Part shown: in pieces, positions 51,137 through 59,989 of the stretch
Layout: the number at the start of each line of letters is the position of its first letter
Position numbering within the stretch: position 1 is the stretch's first letter
From: Diplocloster modestus
GTDB lineage: Bacteria > Bacillota > Clostridia > Lachnospirales > Lachnospiraceae
Direction of reading: 5' to 3'
DNA length: 64,000 nt
Assembly (NCBI RefSeq): GCF_019042245.1
Contig: NZ_JAHQCX010000007.1
Coordinates: 61,132 to 125,131 of the forward strand
Notes under the pieces: generated by a model
The model's input: the letters and a program-made list of their open reading frames with translations, nothing else
Database searches by the model: none
Told to the model about the DNA's origin: nothing
Translations under genes and position numbers: made by a program

Positions 51137-52105
51137 TTATTTATCCTGCATCCTTACCTTATCTTTTCTGTTTAGCTGGAACACATCCACGCCTATTGTG
51201 GCCAGCATGATAACCCCTTTGGCGATGAACTGATAATATACATCCATTCCTGCAAGCTGCATTCCATTGGACAGGATCGCCAGAATCAGAACACCGGCCA
51301 CGACTCCCGACATCCTTCCTTCACCGCCCCGCACGCTCACACCCCCCAGCAGGACAGCCGTAATGATGGTGAATTCGAGCCCTGCACCGGTATTCGCCTG
51401 GATGGCTCCCAGCCTCGTGCACAGGAAAGTAGCCGCCAGCCCTACCATTCCTCCGGCGATTCCCGCGATCATCATTTTCATCCGAAAGACGCTGATTCCC
51501 GCCAGCCTTGCCGCTTCCGCATTTCCGCCGATCGCAAATACATAGCGTCCCATGTAGGTCTTATTCAGCACAAAGCTTGCCAGAATGAATAAAATCACCA
51601 TCACTATTACAGGGATCGGAATACTTCCCAGATACCCCTGTCCGATGATTTTGTAGCTTTCCGGCAGGCCGCTGATCGTCTTGGACTGTGTCAGGACAAA
51701 GGAGATGCCCTGAAAAATAGTCATGGTTCCGATCGTTACCATCATCAGCTGCAGCCTGAAATAATGTGCGATCAGCATGGTCATACATTCCAGCAGAATC
51801 GCGATCAGGATTCCCGCGGCCAGGATAACCGGCGCCGGAAGATGCAGGTCCACCGCCATCATCGCGCACAGAACGGATGTAAGGGAAATGGTATAGCCGA
51901 CCGCGATATCGATCTCCCCGGCCATCATTATGAAAGCAATCCCCAGAGCGGAGATGATAATATACGAATTTTGATTCAATATATTAATGATATTTCGAAA
52001 CGAAAAAAAATTCGGGGATAAAAAAGAAAAAATGATGGAAATGACAATGAGCAGTACCCATGTCATATTATCGCGTAAAAACTTATTTATATGATTTGTT
52101 TTCAT
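51137..52105 (-). CDS. Sugar ABC transporter permease (RbsC/XylH type)
   Basis: 322 residues from ATG 52105; a TTG at 52114 with AAAGGA only three bases away is the alternative. There are eight to ten membrane helices and the family motif AARLAGISVFRMKMMIAGIAG that contacts the ATPase. It is a CUT2-type permease, normally a homodimer for monosaccharides. It lies nine bp after the ATPase gene and 33 bp before the GH3 gene. Confidence 0.92.
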   Translation of the reverse strand: MKTNHINKFLRDNMTWVLLIVISIIFSFLSPNFFSFRNIINILNQNSYIIISALGIAFIMMAGEIDIAVGYTISLTSVLCAMMAVDLHLPAPVILAAGILIAILLECMTMLIAHYFRLQLMMVTIGTMTIFQGISFVLTQSKTISGLPESYKIIGQGYLGSIPIPVIVMVILFILASFVLNKTYMGRYVFAIGGNAEAARLAGISVFRMKMMIAGIAGGMVGLAATFLCTRLGAIQANTGAGLEFTIITAVLLGGVSVRGGEGRMSGVVAGVLILAILSNGMQLAGMDVYYQFIAKGVIMLATIGVDVFQLNRKDKVRMQDK

Positions 52106-52123
52106 GTATATCAATATTCCTTT

Positions 52124-53608
52124 CTATAATCCTGAGGCCATTTCCAATATTCTGGCCTGAACAAAATCCGGCTTATCCAGCTCCCCGCTGATCCTGCCTT
52201 CATACATAACCAGAATCCGGTCGCTCATCCCCATCAATTCTTCCATCTCAGAGGAAATCATGATGATGGAAACCCCCTGCACGACCAACTCATTCATCAG
52301 CTGGTAGATCTCCTGCTTCGCGCCTACATCGATCCCCCTGGTAGGCTCATCAAAAATGATAATGTCCGTATTAGCCGCCAATGTCTTCGCCACAACCACC
52401 TTCTGCTGGTTGCCGCCGCTTAAGTTTTTTACGTACTGCTCCAGCGTAGGGGTTTTGATACTGAGTTTTTCCGCGAATTCCCTGCTGACCCGCTCTATCT
52501 CCGCCTTGCGCATTACAGTTGCTTTTGACAGTTTCCGCAGGTTCACCAGGCTGATATTCCATGCGATCGGGAAATTCAAAAAGCAGCCTTCGTTCTTCCT
52601 GTCTTCCGGAATGTATCCGATTCCCCGCTCGATGGCATGGCGCGGATTACTGATATGGACTTTTTCACCTTTTACCCATATTTCTCCCGATCTGATCTTC
52701 GCTGCGCCATAGATAACCTTGGCCAGCTCCGTCCTTCCGGCTCCCACCAGTCCGGCCAGTCCCAGGATCTCACCCCGCCTCAGCCGGAAGCTGATATTGC
52801 GGTCGCCGTTACCCGTCAGGTTTTTGACTTCCAGCACCGGTTCGCCGATTTTTACGTCCCTGGCCGGATAACTTTCATTTAATTCCCGCCCGACCATCAT
52901 GCTGATCAAGCTTTTCCGGTCCGCTCCAACGATTTCTTTCGTCCCTATATAACAGCCGTCCCGCAGGATAGACACCCGGTCCGACAGCTCGAACACTTCT
53001 TCCATCCGGTGAGAGATATAGATAATGGTGACATTTTTCTTTTTTAATTTTTCTATAATGGAAAATAATGTTTTCACGTCCGCCACTGAAATGGATGCCG
53101 AAGGTTCGTCCATAATCATGATTTTTACATTTTTCGTCAATGCTTTCGCGATTTCCACCAGCTGCTGTTTTCCGGGAGTCAGTTCCCGGACCAGGACATC
53201 CAGGTCAATCTCCACGCCGAATTCTTCAAAGATTTCTTTCGCTTTCTTCCGCATTGCGTTAAAATCAGGAATGATTCTGCCCCCCACCTTTTCTCCTAGG
53301 AAGATGTTCTCCACAACAGACATGGTGGGAACCAGCGTAAATTCCTGGTAAATTACACTGATCCCCTTCTCCCTGGCCGCGGCCGGAGTCATATGCCTGA
53401 CCGTATCGCCGTCCACTTCCATAGACCCGCCGTTGGCGTCCGGTTGTATGGCTCCGCTTATGATTTTTATCATCGTGGACTTTCCTGCCCCGTTTTCACC
53501 CATAATGGAGTGGATTTCACCTTCGCAAAATTCGATGGACAGATCCTTAAGCGCCTGAACGCCGGGATAGGTCTTGCTGATATTTGTTAGTTTTAATATT
53601 GGTTTCAT
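52124..53608 (-). CDS. Sugar ABC transporter ATPase (RbsA/XylG type, two ABC modules)
   Basis: 494 residues from ATG 53608, directly after a leader-element TGGAGGAAA; the longer frame translates the leader. Module 1 has GENGAGKSTMIKI, LTPGKQQLVEIAKAL and IMDEPSAS. Module 2 has the degenerate Walker A GLVGAGRTELAK, LSGGNQQKVVVAKTL and IIFDEPTRGIDVG. This asymmetric pair is normal for CUT2 importers of ribose, xylose or galactose. It is preceded by a 390-bp repeat-rich gap after the binding-protein gene. Confidence 0.94.
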   Translation of the reverse strand: MKPILKLTNISKTYPGVQALKDLSIEFCEGEIHSIMGENGAGKSTMIKIISGAIQPDANGGSMEVDGDTVRHMTPAAAREKGISVIYQEFTLVPTMSVVENIFLGEKVGGRIIPDFNAMRKKAKEIFEEFGVEIDLDVLVRELTPGKQQLVEIAKALTKNVKIMIMDEPSASISVADVKTLFSIIEKLKKKNVTIIYISHRMEEVFELSDRVSILRDGCYIGTKEIVGADRKSLISMMVGRELNESYPARDVKIGEPVLEVKNLTGNGDRNISFRLRRGEILGLAGLVGAGRTELAKVIYGAAKIRSGEIWVKGEKVHISNPRHAIERGIGYIPEDRKNEGCFLNFPIAWNISLVNLRKLSKATVMRKAEIERVSREFAEKLSIKTPTLEQYVKNLSGGNQQKVVVAKTLAANTDIIIFDEPTRGIDVGAKQEIYQLMNELVVQGVSIIMISSEMEELMGMSDRILVMYEGRISGELDKPDFVQARILEMASGL

Positions 53609-53614
53609 CTGTTT

Positions 53615-53673
53615 CCTCCATGCGTCTTGCCTGCGCATATAGATATCCGTTCGATTGATGTATCGGTGCACCC
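53615..53673 (-). repeat. Leader element before the sugar ABC ATPase
   Basis: Linker GATATCTATAT, hairpin 2 ATGCG/CGCAT with a purine-rich loop, and TGGAGGAAA just before the ATG. Hairpin 1 is poorly conserved in this copy. Confidence 0.6.
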
Positions 53674-53707
53674 TCTTGCGATTTCCGATCTGCTCCGTGT
53701 TAAGATA

Positions 53708-53995
53708 TCATGATTGCACGCAATCATGATACCTCCGGGGATGCACACTCCGCGCTAAGGAAAGCGCTCCGGCGCAGATATAATGTCTATCGACATTATA
53801 TCATGATTGCACGCAATCATGATCCCTTCCGGGGGATGCACACTCCGCGCCAGGGAAAGCGCTCCGGCGCAGATATAATGTCTGTCGACATTATATCATG
53901 ATTGCACGCAATCATGATCCCTTCCGGGGGATGCACACTCCGCGCTAAGGAAAGCGCTCCGGCGCAGATATAATGTCTGTCGACATTATATCATA
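53708..53995. repeat. Three tandem 93-bp cruciform-rich repeats
   Basis: Units start at 53708, 53801 and 53895. Each has three palindromes: ATCATGATTGC/GCAATCATGAT with a 2-nt loop, GCGCT/AGCGC, and ATATAATGTC/GACATTATAT with a 4-nt loop. Substitutions between units are few and fall mainly in loops (TATC/TGTC). They lie between the binding-protein gene and the ATPase gene of one operon, so the mRNA would carry nine consecutive hairpins. Confidence 0.85.
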
Positions 53996-54188
53996 TTTCC
54001 ATATGCTCGATCGGTATCATATCGGGAGCAAGCAAAATTATGACAAGAAAAGAGGAAAAGCACCCGCCCCGGAAAGCCGGTCCATTCGAGTCAGCCTTCG
54101 GGAAAGGGCGCCTTCCTTTTTTCATTCCCTGAAAATGGGATACCGTACACAAGAGCCGTTCTTCATACTTGAAAGCCGGTAAGTCCCT

Positions 54189-55229
54189 TTATTTCAAATA
54201 TTGATCCACGTTATCTACCGTCAGCTCAAAAGCCGGTTCATAGTAGACGCATTCCCCGTCGACCTCAACGTTGCCGACAATGGTATCATATACTGTCTTT
54301 CCGAAATTGACGCCAAACGCGCCGGAAGCACGGTATGTACTTTCGTTGGTTTTTGATTTTTCAATCGCCTCACAGCCAGCAGAACTATAATCACATCCAA
54401 ATATGCCGAAATGCGCCACATCGATTCCCTTTGTCCTCATAACGACCTCGTCCGCCGGCAGGCCCATGAAGTCGGAATAGGCCAGAATACATTTCACGTC
54501 CGGGTGCTCCGTAAGAAGCATTTCCGTATATTCCTGTGCTTTTGTGGGGATACTGGCGGCCCCGGTGGAATCATATTCGCCGACGACCTTTGCTTTGCCT
54601 GTGAATTCCTCTACCTTCGCAAGCGCTTCTCCCCTTTTAGTTGCCTCTTCACTGTTGTTCAAAGTCAGAAGGGCTACTTCGATGCTTCCGTCCGCAGCGT
54701 CGGGAAATGTCTTGTCGATCCATGAAGCTGCTGCCTTGGCGGCCTGGGAGCCAAGATCCGTCTGTTCTACATTTACGACCACGTCATAGTAATCTTTGGA
54801 AGGCGGAACCACACCGATCATGCTCACAAAGACTCCGCTGCTTTTGGCATTTTTCAGCGCGTCCAGGATACCGTCCAGATCCACCGGGGAAACCACGATC
54901 GCTTCACACCCCGTGGTTACCATGTTCTCGATCTGTTCTGCCTGTTTCGCCGCGGACTGCTGAGCCTCGGATACCGTATATTTTATCCCGTTCTCTTTGC
55001 AGGCCGCTTCCAGGGTGGATGAAAGATTGGTCTGGAATTCATTGTCCATAGCCGGTGCTGAGAATCCCACCTGCGTGAGGTCTTTTCCGTTAATCATCTG
55101 TACTGTCTTGGCATTTGACGTGTCCTTTTCTTGTCCGGCAGCAGCCTGGCTTTCCGCCCCGCACCCTGTTATGCATGTTCCGACCACCGCGGCTGCGAGT
55201 ATGACAGCGAGTAATTTTCCTTTTCTCAT
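54189..55229 (-). CDS. Sugar ABC substrate-binding lipoprotein (RbsB/XylF type)
   Basis: 346 residues. Signal peptide with lipobox ITGC (about 19-22), then a periplasmic-binding-protein-like domain typical of CUT2 systems (VGFSAPAMDNEFQTNLSSTLE, CEAIVVSPVDLDGILDAL, CILAYSDFMGLPADEVV). It captures a monosaccharide or short oligosaccharide. GGAGGATATTACT precedes the ATG. It is the first gene of the operon, divergent from an AraC regulator, and is separated from the ATPase by hairpin repeats that may keep its own message abundant. Confidence 0.93.
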   Translation of the reverse strand: MRKGKLLAVILAAAVVGTCITGCGAESQAAAGQEKDTSNAKTVQMINGKDLTQVGFSAPAMDNEFQTNLSSTLEAACKENGIKYTVSEAQQSAAKQAEQIENMVTTGCEAIVVSPVDLDGILDALKNAKSSGVFVSMIGVVPPSKDYYDVVVNVEQTDLGSQAAKAAASWIDKTFPDAADGSIEVALLTLNNSEEATKRGEALAKVEEFTGKAKVVGEYDSTGAASIPTKAQEYTEMLLTEHPDVKCILAYSDFMGLPADEVVMRTKGIDVAHFGIFGCDYSSAGCEAIEKSKTNESTYRASGAFGVNFGKTVYDTIVGNVEVDGECVYYEPAFELTVDNVDQYLK

Positions 55230-55541
55230 AGTAATATCCTCCTTAAGATTTTATAAAGTTTAATACCAATATAAGATAACCTCCTGACTATTTCATCTTA
55301 AAAGTTGCTATTTGATTATCAATTATTGCTATTTTTTATCCCATGTTGTAGTCTTTTCACAACTTTCAAGATAGATATCTGTGCATTATTTATAATTTTT
55401 TATTGATTTTCATTTTTTTATATACTTTTTAAGTCAAAAATACTATAATTCCTATAGATTTTCCATTTCTTCGATAAGCAATTTTTGAAATATTGTTATA
55501 TAGTAATTGTGCTAATTTCCAGGAGGGGAGCAGTCTTTTTT
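55230..55541. other. AT-rich divergent promoter region
   Basis: 310 bp between the binding-protein gene and the AraC gene leader. Very AT-rich, with several possible -10 boxes but no promoter I can choose with confidence, although TTGACT occurs on the minus strand near 55435. It must hold the control sites of both genes. Confidence 0.5.
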
Positions 55542-55741
55542 ACCATACCTATCTATATAACGACGGAAAGACGGACCGAGATGCGCGGTAAACGCGTCAC
55601 TGGAGGAACGGTCGAACCAAAAAAATGTTCGCCCATACCTGATTTTATGACGCGGTAAACGCGTCACTGGAGGAACGGTCGAACCAAAAAATGTTCGCCC
55701 ATACCTGATTTTATGACGCGGTAAACGCGTCACTGGAGGAA
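55542..55741 (+). repeat. Leader element, three tandem copies, before the AraC gene
   Basis: CTGGAGGAA occurs at about 55600, 55666 and 55732, a 65-66 bp period. Each is preceded by GACGCG GTAAA CGCGTC (hairpin 2; first copy slightly diverged), and the last two also by hairpin 1 (GGTCGAAC/GTTCGCCC) and the linker ATACCTGATTTTAT. Only the last ribosome-binding site is next to the ATG at 55745. Confidence 0.8.
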
Positions 55742-55744
55742 AAC

Positions 55745-56602
55745 ATGATAGAAAGCATAAACGGGAAACATGAGACCGTGAATTTCAAAGATCACAATGC
55801 CTTTAAATTGTATCTGAATGATGAATTCGAAAACTACCCGGAGCATTGGCACACTCCGGTCGAAATTATATTTCCATTAGAAAATCATTATATGGTAAGC
55901 TGCAGTAATATTGATTATTATTTAAAAGAAGGCGACATACTGATCATCACGCCAGGCACGCTCCACCGGATTACCGCGCCAAAGAGCGGGCTTCGAATTA
56001 TTTTTCAGGTGGATTTATCTTTCCTCAATATGTTCAAGGATATCGAATCAACCATATCCATGTTAGCGCCGGCTAAGTTGGTTACTCATGAGACAATGCC
56101 GTCCATATATGAAACCGCACGGGAACTTATCCTGGAAATCCAAAAGGAATGTATTGAAATAAGGCCGTTATGTGATGCCTTCACTTTTGCAAAAATTACC
56201 GAATTATTCATATTGCTTGGCAGGGAATGTCTGAACAGCAGCCTTATGTTCGATGTCACACCCAGTAAACAGCGTGAGTATACGGAAAAATTTTTAAATA
56301 TTTGTGATTTTATAAGCTCCCATTGTATGGAAGACTTGACCCTGGACGATGTGGCCGACAGAGCCGGGTTCAGTAAATATCACTTTTCCCGTCTCTTTAA
56401 ACAATTTACAAACACCACATTTTATAAATTCCTGAATACGAAGCGAATCGCTTACGCGGAAAATCTTTTGATCGATCCCGGACTTTCAATCACAGAGATC
56501 GCGTACCGTTCAGGCTTTAACAGCATCTCCTCCTTTGTCCGGATGTTTAAAGCCCTGACTTCCTATACTCCAACCGCTTACCGCAAGCTGCATCAGTCCT
56601 GA
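55745..56602 (+). CDS. AraC-family transcriptional regulator
   Basis: 285 residues. An N-terminal cupin domain (about 15-90, HWHTPVEIIFPLENHYMVS and DILIITPGTLHRI) would bind a sugar. C-terminal paired HTHs (about 185-285, LTLDDVADRAGFSKYHFSRLF and LSITEIAYRSGFNSISSFVRMF) bind DNA. It is divergent from the sugar ABC/GH3 operon and is its likely activator. Its three-copy leader is the longest leader-element array in the window. Confidence 0.92.
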   Translation: MIESINGKHETVNFKDHNAFKLYLNDEFENYPEHWHTPVEIIFPLENHYMVSCSNIDYYLKEGDILIITPGTLHRITAPKSGLRIIFQVDLSFLNMFKDIESTISMLAPAKLVTHETMPSIYETARELILEIQKECIEIRPLCDAFTFAKITELFILLGRECLNSSLMFDVTPSKQREYTEKFLNICDFISSHCMEDLTLDDVADRAGFSKYHFSRLFKQFTNTTFYKFLNTKRIAYAENLLIDPGLSITEIAYRSGFNSISSFVRMFKALTSYTPTAYRKLHQS

Positions 56603-56647
56603 ATTACTTTTCTGCCGCCGCATTACTATTCACAGCCAAATTGAGAG

Positions 56648-56752
56648 GGGCCTGTCCCCTCGCGTTTGACCGTGAACAGAAACGCAAGCGTGCCTCCAGG
56701 GGAGGCCCACAAAAGGGACATGTCACAAATGGACATGTCCCCAATTAACCCA
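56648..56752. repeat. Branched hairpin followed by GGACATGTCC palindromes
   Basis: GGGCC and TCCCCT pair with AGGGGA and GGCCC (56648-56708, two-base bulge), with an inner GCGTTT/AAACGC stem. Then GGGACATGTC and GGACATGTCC follow at 56714-56740. It lies between the convergent AraC and NlpC/P60 genes and probably serves as their terminator. Confidence 0.6.
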
Positions 56753-56780
56753 ATTAACCAATTAAACTGATTAAATTTTA

Positions 56781-57992
56781 CTATTTCATTACCCGTGTTG
56801 CGCACACAGGAGTTCTGTAATTCATTCCGGAAATCTTGATGCCAGACTTCGGAGAGCTGGCATGAACAACCTGTCCGCCTCCGATATACAAGGCCACGTG
56901 GTTGATGCCGCCGCCATTGCTGTAGAAAATCAGGTCTCCAGGCTGTACTTCATTTAATCCGACACGGGTACCGCAGTTGGCCTGCGCCCTGGAGGAATGA
57001 GGAAGCCCGACTCCAAACTTGGCGTATACGCCCATGGTAAATCCGGAACAGTCCGTTCCATTGGTCAGGCTGGTTCCACCGTATACATAACGGTTACCAA
57101 CAAACTGTTTCGCATAGGAAACGACGGAAACACTCTTCTCGGATACGCCTTCTCCCACCTGCAGTTCCTGAATCGTGGAAGCCTTGGGCAGTTTCGCGGA
57201 TACATCCACATATTCGGAGGATACATAACCCTCGTCGCCGTCGATATTGACTTTTACCCATCCTTCCAGCTCTTCTAGTACCTCCAGTTCCTCTTCGATC
57301 GGAACCAGGGTAACAATGGTGGATTCGGTATTCGGCTCGGCCCGCACGTACAATGTGGTAGTGTTGACCTTGGCCATCTTGGACATCGCCTGCTGCGCCG
57401 CTTCCGTAGCTGCGTCGCCGGTCAGCAGATATTCGCTTTTTACATATCCGGTTACTTTTCCGGATTCGATTTTCGTCCAGTCTCCCTGAACTTCTAATAT
57501 CTCACAGCCGGCATTTTTAGGCATTTTACCGACCAGTTTCGCGCCTTCATCGGGTTCTTCACGGACATTCAGATGATTGTCCACCTGAGCGATTCCCAGA
57601 TTTGTATATCCTTCGACCTGTACCGCAGATGCTGCCTGATCCTCAGCAGGAGCCTGTGTTTCCGGAGTCGCTGCCGGCTGGTCTGCAGCGGGCTGTTCTG
57701 CGTCCGCCGCCGGAGCTACCGCAGGTGTCGTGTTTGCCGTGGCTACTGCTTTCGCATCAGCCATAATTCCCGCTGACATGGCCGGTGCGCCGGTCTGGGC
57801 CGCTGGCTGTGTATTTTGAGCAGTTGTGTTCACGCTGGTGGAAACATTGGCTGTCTTCGTTTCTATCTCAGCAGAAATGCCCGCTCCTGCGAAGCCGTTG
57901 GCGGTAGATGCCTTTGCTACGGCGTCCCCTCCGAATATGACAGCTCCGGTAAGACTCAGGCACAAAACTGCAAGTACAATCTGTTTTTTCAT
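56781..57992 (-). CDS. NlpC/P60 (C40) cell-wall hydrolase with two SH3b domains
   Basis: 403 residues. A signal peptide (MKKQIVLAVLCLSLTGAVIF) is followed by a long Ala/Pro/Thr-rich linker (about 30-125). Two bacterial SH3 domains follow (LNVREEPDEGAKLVGKMPKN and LYVRAEPNTESTIVTLVPIEE), then a C-terminal NlpC/P60 domain with the catalytic Cys in TDCSGFTMG, His in GGINHVALYIG and a third polar residue in VVHASS. It is secreted and would cut peptide stems of peptidoglycan (gamma-D-Glu-diamino acid bond). It has AGGAGG upstream and is a single-gene unit. Confidence 0.93.
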   Translation of the reverse strand: MKKQIVLAVLCLSLTGAVIFGGDAVAKASTANGFAGAGISAEIETKTANVSTSVNTTAQNTQPAAQTGAPAMSAGIMADAKAVATANTTPAVAPAADAEQPAADQPAATPETQAPAEDQAASAVQVEGYTNLGIAQVDNHLNVREEPDEGAKLVGKMPKNAGCEILEVQGDWTKIESGKVTGYVKSEYLLTGDAATEAAQQAMSKMAKVNTTTLYVRAEPNTESTIVTLVPIEEELEVLEELEGWVKVNIDGDEGYVSSEYVDVSAKLPKASTIQELQVGEGVSEKSVSVVSYAKQFVGNRYVYGGTSLTNGTDCSGFTMGVYAKFGVGLPHSSRAQANCGTRVGLNEVQPGDLIFYSNGGGINHVALYIGGGQVVHASSPKSGIKISGMNYRTPVCATRVMK

Positions 57993-58116
57993 TAGAACCT
58001 CCTGTTGGTCTTATGTAAATTATTGTAAATTATTACGTAATTGTTAAATTTATTACCAATTTATTATAACACAGCCCATCTGTTTGTCAACAACGGAGAC
58101 TCATAAATCGCACTTT

Positions 58117-59055
58117 TTACAAATTGTTCATATTTTTGGTAAAATATGTTATTCCATATTGAATGTCTTTCTCCATCTGTTCTTTCAGCGCAGCCATGGA
58201 GCTGAATCTGTGTTCTTCCCGTTCGAAGTTTAAAAGTCCCACTTCGATATATTTACCATAGAGATCCCCTTCATAATCAAAGAGAAAGGTCTCCACTCCA
58301 ATCCTTGTCTCTCCTCCGACCGTCGGCTTATACCCGATATTCGTCATGCCCCGGTATATGATATCATCCACCCGGGTCACGGAAACATATACCCCGTTCG
58401 GAGGCAACAGTTTATCTGCAGGCGGCATCAGATTCACGGTAGGCATTCCAAGCGTCTTACGCCCGATCTGTCTGCCATGGGCCACCGTTCCCCGGATCCT
58501 GTAGGGATAACCAAGCAGCGCTTCCGCCACTTCCATATGCCCCTGCTTAACCTCTTCTCTTACAAAAGTACTGCTGATTTCACGTCCATCATAAACTTCC
58601 TTCTCCACCACGTGCAGCCGGTAACCGCAGCTGTCCGCGAACTGCATTAAGGTTTTGCAGGTTCCGGCCCGCCGGTATCCGAAATGAAAATCCGTACCTG
58701 CCACCAGCTCTTTTACCTTCAGACGCTCCACAAGAATTTCCCGTATAAACTGTTCCGGGGTCATATGGGAGATCTGAGGACTGAACGGGCATTCCACGCA
58801 ATAGTCGATCTCTTCCCGTTCCAGCAGCGCCCTGCGCTCCTCATTGGTAGTCAGAACAGACAGGCCATTTCCCGACAGGGCTGCCTTCGGAGGGACGGAA
58901 AAGGTAAACACTGCCGTCTTTTCCACACCGGTGCGCAATTCTTTCATTTTTTTCAACAGCTTCTGATGGCCTCGGTGCAGCCCGTCGAATTTGCCGAGGG
59001 AAACGATGGAGGGAGTATCCATATGAAAATTTGTCAGATCTGTAATGTATTCCAT
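58117..59055 (-). CDS. ribF: Bifunctional riboflavin kinase/FAD synthetase
   Basis: 312 residues. The N-terminal FAD synthetase (adenylyltransferase) domain has the nucleotide-binding motif LGKFDGLHRGHQKLL and GTDFHFGYRRAG; the C-terminal riboflavin kinase domain (about 185-310) has GRKTLGMPTVNLMP. Together they make FMN and FAD from riboflavin. It starts four bp after the truB stop, at the end of the infB-rbfA-nrnA-truB-ribF run, the usual Firmicute order. Confidence 0.95.
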   Translation of the reverse strand: MEYITDLTNFHMDTPSIVSLGKFDGLHRGHQKLLKKMKELRTGVEKTAVFTFSVPPKAALSGNGLSVLTTNEERRALLEREEIDYCVECPFSPQISHMTPEQFIREILVERLKVKELVAGTDFHFGYRRAGTCKTLMQFADSCGYRLHVVEKEVYDGREISSTFVREEVKQGHMEVAEALLGYPYRIRGTVAHGRQIGRKTLGMPTVNLMPPADKLLPPNGVYVSVTRVDDIIYRGMTNIGYKPTVGGETRIGVETFLFDYEGDLYGKYIEVGLLNFEREEHRFSSMAALKEQMEKDIQYGITYFTKNMNNL

Positions 59056-59059
59056 GTTC

Positions 59060-59989
59060 TCAATCTCCTAAAAACATTTTCACCGGCTGAAAACGGCCGC
59101 GGTCTGTCTGATATTCATAGATGCCGTAAAAACCTCCGGCCTCATCGTAGACCCGGACCTGAACCTGTCCCGGCTCCGGGCTGCCAGCGCCCGTCCCGGC
59201 TTCGTCCGGCAAAGACAGCAGATGCTCTGGCATAAACGCATTACCGTTTTTGATCAACTTTTGAAATTCTCTTTTTACGGTCACTGCGGGCAGCCCGCCG
59301 AACATCTCATCTACCGGCGTCAGGATCTGGCCAATCTGACCATTTTCCGCCAGCTGCTGAATCTGTTCCAGCTTTAAGCTGTCCTTTAACATAAAACGCC
59401 CTACTTGCGTCCGAAGCAGGGATTCCATACAACCGCCGCAGGCAAGTTTTTCTCCGATGTCCTGGCATAAGGTGCGTATATAGGTACCTTTTGAACAGCG
59501 GACGGTAAAGCGGATCAGGGGCAGACGGCATTCCAGAATCACGATTTCATAGATTCTGACTCTTCTGGCCTGCCTCTCCACTTCTATTCCTTCCCGGGCA
59601 AGTTCATATAATTTTTTTCCATTGACCTTCCGGGCGGAATACATGGGAGGGATCTGATCGTAATCCCCCACGAAACTGTCCACCGCTTCCTTGGCCTCCT
59701 CCGGCGTCACCTGTACTTCCCGGACCTTGAGTACCTGTCCGGTCATATCCTGTGTGTCTGTGATGATTCCCAGTCTTAATACGGCTTCATAGACCTTTTC
59801 TTCCCCGGTCAGCATATCACATAGCTTCGTGGCCTTCCCGAGGCACACCGGCAGCACTCCCTGCGCATCGGGATCCAGCGTCCCGGTATGTCCGATCTTC
59901 TTCTGCTTCAGAATTCCACGCAGCTTCGCCACCACATCATGGGAAGTATATCCCCGTTCTTTGTAAACGTTGATCACTCCGTGTATCAC
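59060..59989 (-). CDS. truB: tRNA pseudouridine(55) synthase
   Basis: 309 residues. It modifies U55 of tRNA. The catalytic motif HTGTLDPDAQGVLP (Asp39) and the KLYELAREG region are present; a PUA-like C-terminal segment follows. It overlaps the nrnA stop by four bases (ATGA), so the two are coupled. Length and context are normal. Confidence 0.96.
   Translation of the reverse strand: MIHGVINVYKERGYTSHDVVAKLRGILKQKKIGHTGTLDPDAQGVLPVCLGKATKLCDMLTGEEKVYEAVLRLGIITDTQDMTGQVLKVREVQVTPEEAKEAVDSFVGDYDQIPPMYSARKVNGKKLYELAREGIEVERQARRVRIYEIVILECRLPLIRFTVRCSKGTYIRTLCQDIGEKLACGGCMESLLRTQVGRFMLKDSLKLEQIQQLAENGQIGQILTPVDEMFGGLPAVTVKREFQKLIKNGNAFMPEHLLSLPDEAGTGAGSPEPGQVQVRVYDEAGGFYGIYEYQTDRGRFQPVKMFLGD

Noticed and set aside
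53700..54000. Possible CRISPR array
   Set aside because: The 93-bp units are contiguous and near-identical throughout, without variable spacers, and no cas genes are present. The same applies to the leader arrays at 55.6 kb.
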